This document shows positions 61,119 through 64,000 of a stretch of 64,000 bases of DNA, piece after piece. Position numbers and translations under genes: made by a program. The stretch spans positions 16,413,001 to 16,477,000 of the forward strand of contig CM073558.1 of NCBI GenBank assembly GCA_037074615.1. The letters run 5' to 3'. Within the stretch, counting starts at the first letter, position 1. Each line of letters begins with the position of its first letter. The notes under the pieces are model-generated. The model saw only the letters and a list, made by a program, of their open reading frames with translations. It was not told where the DNA came from and did no database searches. This stretch comes from Leucaena leucocephala (lineage: Eukaryota; Streptophyta; Magnoliopsida; Fabales; Fabaceae).

Positions 61119-63687
61119 ACAACTCACCACGCAACTGAACTTTTAGTTGGAATTCTCAAAGGTCCACTTTCATTGCGAAAGTAACGCATATTCGTCCTGA
61201 AGGTCATGCGTATACTTGGGAACTTCTAACACTCTTACAGATTTGAGTGAAAACTAACCTCCAAATGGAACTTTCAGTGGGCATCCAAGAATGTCCACTT
61301 CCGTTGTGGAAGTCGTGCATATTCGTCACAACAGTTTCAACATTCAACGTTGAATCTAGAATATCCTTCCTGGTTTAAAAATTCGTGCATATCCACCACG
61401 AACTAGAGACCGAGTGTTTCAAGCTGTGACTAGGGAACCTTGGGCACAGTCACGGGCTTGAGAGGAAAGACACCACCAACCTCAACCCTGAGTGACCTCT
61501 AAAGAATGCCCCTTTTTTTTTTTTGAGAAATTCTTCAATATGCATCACGTAGGTTGCCGTGCCTTCTCTAGCTGGCGCTATGGAACTTCTAACGCTCTTA
61601 CAGATTCGACGGAAATCTCCCCACCCAACTGAACTTTTAGTGGGCATTCTGGATTGGCCACTTTCATTGCGAAAGTCACGCCTATTCGTCATGAAAATCG
61701 TGCACGTACTTGGGAACTTCTAACACTCTTACATATACGAGGGAAAGCTAACCTCCAAATGGACCTTTTCAATGGGTGAAACATCCAAGAATGTCCACTT
61801 TTGTTGATTAATTCTTCAATATTCACCGCGACTAGCGATGTACCTTCTCTAGCTGGTACTATGGAACTTCTAACACTCTTACAGATTTGAGGGAAAACTC
61901 ACCACCCAACCGACCTTTTAGTTGGGATTCTCAAATGTCCACTTTCGTTGCGAAAGTAACGCACATTCGTCATGAAAGCCATGCATATGCTTGGGAACTT
62001 CTAACACTCCTGCAGATTTGAGTGAAACCTCACCACCAAACTGAACATTCAATGGGCATCCTAGAAAGTCAACTTCCGTTGTGAAAGTCATGCACATTCG
62101 TCACAGTAGCTTCAACATTCATTTCTGAATCTAGAATGCCCCGCTTCGTTTCAAAATCCGTGCACATCCATCATGGACTAGTGACCGTGCGTTTCAAGCC
62201 AGAGCTAGGGAACTTTGGGCACAGTTACGGACTTGAGAGAACAGCCACCGCCCACTTCACCCAAGAATGCGCGCACTTGCGTTGAGAAATTCATCAGCAT
62301 TCACCACGACAGGTGATGTACCTTCTCTAGCTCGTACTAGGGAGCTTCTAACACTCTTTAAGATTCGAGTGAAAGCTCACCACCTACCTGAACCTTCAGT
62401 GGGCACTCTGGAATGCCCACTTGCATATTCGCCATGAAAGTCATTCATATACTTGGGAACTTCTAACACTCTTACATATTAGAGGGAAAACTCCCCACCC
62501 AACTGAACTTTCAATGGGCACTCTACAATGGCCACTTTCGTTGCGAGTGAGTGAATAGTCTTCCTAGCTAGAACTACGGGACTTTGTGCACACTTACAGA
62601 AGTGAATGGATAGTCACCAGCCATCTGAACATTCCATGAGAATTCCAGAGTTCCCATTTTTCTTGTGGAATCCATACATACGCATCCTGAGATTGCGCGT
62701 CTAGCCTCTGCTGCCGTGCCTTTTGCACCGTTCACAACAGTTTCAACATTCGTTGCCGAATCTAGACCGGCCTTCTTACCTCCAAAATCCTTGCACATCC
62801 ATCACGAACTAGTGGCCGAGTGTTTCGAGCAAGAACTAGGGAACTTTGGGCACGGTTTCTGACTCCAGAGAAAAGTCACCATCCACCTCAACGTCCATCG
62901 ACCACCCTAGAAGGCACGCTTCTTTTGAGAAATTCATCAATGTCCAGCACGACGACTGGTGTACCTTCTCTAGCTGGTACTACGGAACTTCTAACACCCT
63001 TACCGATTTGAGGGAAAGCTTACCACCAAGCCGAACTTTCAACGGGCATTCTAGAATAGCCACTATTGTTGATTCATTCATCAATATTCATCGCGATGAG
63101 CTCGTACCATCTCTACCTGTTACTACGGACCTTCTAACACTCTTGCGAATCCGGGTGAAAACTCACCACCCAGCTGAACGTTAAATGGGCATCCTAGAAT
63201 GCGTGCTTTCGATGCGGAAGTCATGCATATTTATCGCGTGCGAGTGGTCTAGTCTTCCTATCTTGTGCTAAGGAACTCCTTGCACACCTACAGATTCAAA
63301 TGGAAAGTCACCACCCATCTAAACATTAAATAAGAATTTCATAATGCCTCCAGGATCTCGAGAGTGCTTCCAGCATCTGCTGGTGCGCATTTTGCAATGT
63401 TCAAGAAATGAATATAGAGTCACGAACCATCTCAGCATTCAATGTTGAAACTAGATTGTCCTGCTTAGTTTCAAAATCCGCGCATATCCATCACAGACTA
63501 GTGACCGAGTGTTTCCAGCTAGAACTAGGGAACTTTGGGCACGGTTACAGACTTGAGAGAAAAAGTCACCACCCACGTCCACCTCCCAGGAATGCCCACT
63601 TCTTAAGAAACCCATCAGCGTTCATCACGACGATTGACGTTTCTAGCTGGTACTGAGGAACTTCTAACACTCTTACAGATTCAAGGG
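61119..63687. repeat. Satellite unit 21 (2569 bp)
   Basis: Pure T12 tract, G1179 and G2393, with the right-hand markers C892, T1359, G1502 and T2338. G1179 with G2393 is found in no other unit. Confidence 0.95.
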
Positions 63688-64000
63688 ACAACTCACCACG
63701 CAACTGAACTTTTAGTTGGAATTCTCAAAGGTCCACTTTCATTGCGAAAGTAACGCATATTCGTCCTGAAGGTCATGCGTATACTTGGGAACTTCTAACA
63801 CTCTTACAGATTTGAGTGAAAACTAACCTCCAAATGGAACTTTCAGTGGGCATCCAAGAATGTCCACTTCCGTTGTGGAAGTCGTGCATATTCGTCACAA
63901 CAGTTTCAACATTCAACGTTGAATCTAGAATATCCTTCCTGGTTTAAAAATTCGTGCATATCCACCACGAACTAGAGACCGAGTGTTTCAAGCTGTGACT
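63688..64000. repeat. Satellite unit 22, first 313 bp
   Basis: It matches unit bases 1-313; the array runs on past the window edge. Confidence 0.95.

Larger units (their letters stand above)
46295..64000. repeat. Higher-order satellite array, right part (rest of unit 15, units 16-21, start of 22)
   Basis: The same array continues in phase and orientation after the transposon. Unit 15 resumes at base 596 of the unit once the duplicated CTTGG (46295-46299) is set aside: 595 bp on the left plus 1974 bp on the right gives exactly 2569. Later unit starts are 48274, 50843, 53412, 55981, 58550, 61119 and 63688, all 2569 bp apart. From unit 15 onward all complete units carry T at unit base 1359 and G at 1502, unlike units 1-14. 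Confidence 0.97.

Overview
The window comes from the nuclear genome of a flowering plant. The evidence is a complete Ty1/copia LTR retrotransposon with the usual plant initiator-Met tRNA primer site, set inside a very large satellite array. I see no host gene, tRNA, rRNA or CRISPR array. The species, and whether the array is centromeric, subtelomeric or interstitial, cannot be told from the sequence.

Layout. Positions 1-36566 and 46295-64000 are one head-to-tail tandem array. Its unit is 2569 bp (2570-2571 bp in units 3-6). There are 21 units, one of them split by the transposon, and a 313-bp piece of a 22nd. Units differ by only a few substitutions and by one T tract. Each unit is itself composite: 16 diverged copies of a short motif, mostly 115-150 bp apart, are arranged in four paralogous blocks of 773, 630, 690 and 476 bp. 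This is a three-tier higher-order satellite. The small ORFs that recur every 2569 bp have no recognisable product and I treat them as non-coding.

Positions 36567-46294 (9728 bp) are the copia element, inserted after base 595 of unit 15. It has a 5-bp target duplication (CTTGG) and two 2001-bp LTRs in which I found no difference by eye. It also has a TATA box, a primer binding site, a structured leader, gag, pol (integrase, reverse transcriptase, RNase H) and a polypurine tract. No other unit carries it, so it arrived after the units around it were made.

The most unusual feature lies in the element. At the gag/protease boundary there is a 486-bp insertion made only of the element's own sequence: an inverted copy followed by a direct 213-bp duplication, with short microhomology at both joints. 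It ends the gag frame early, separates it from pol, and creates a perfect 280-bp inverted repeat that would fold into long double-stranded RNA if transcribed. The insertion is a multiple of three and duplicates an AG|GT site, so an exactly frame-restoring intron is conceivable.

In the array, shared variants form blocks of neighbouring units, yet several pairs of sites show all four combinations. That implies exchange or gene conversion between units as well as block duplication.
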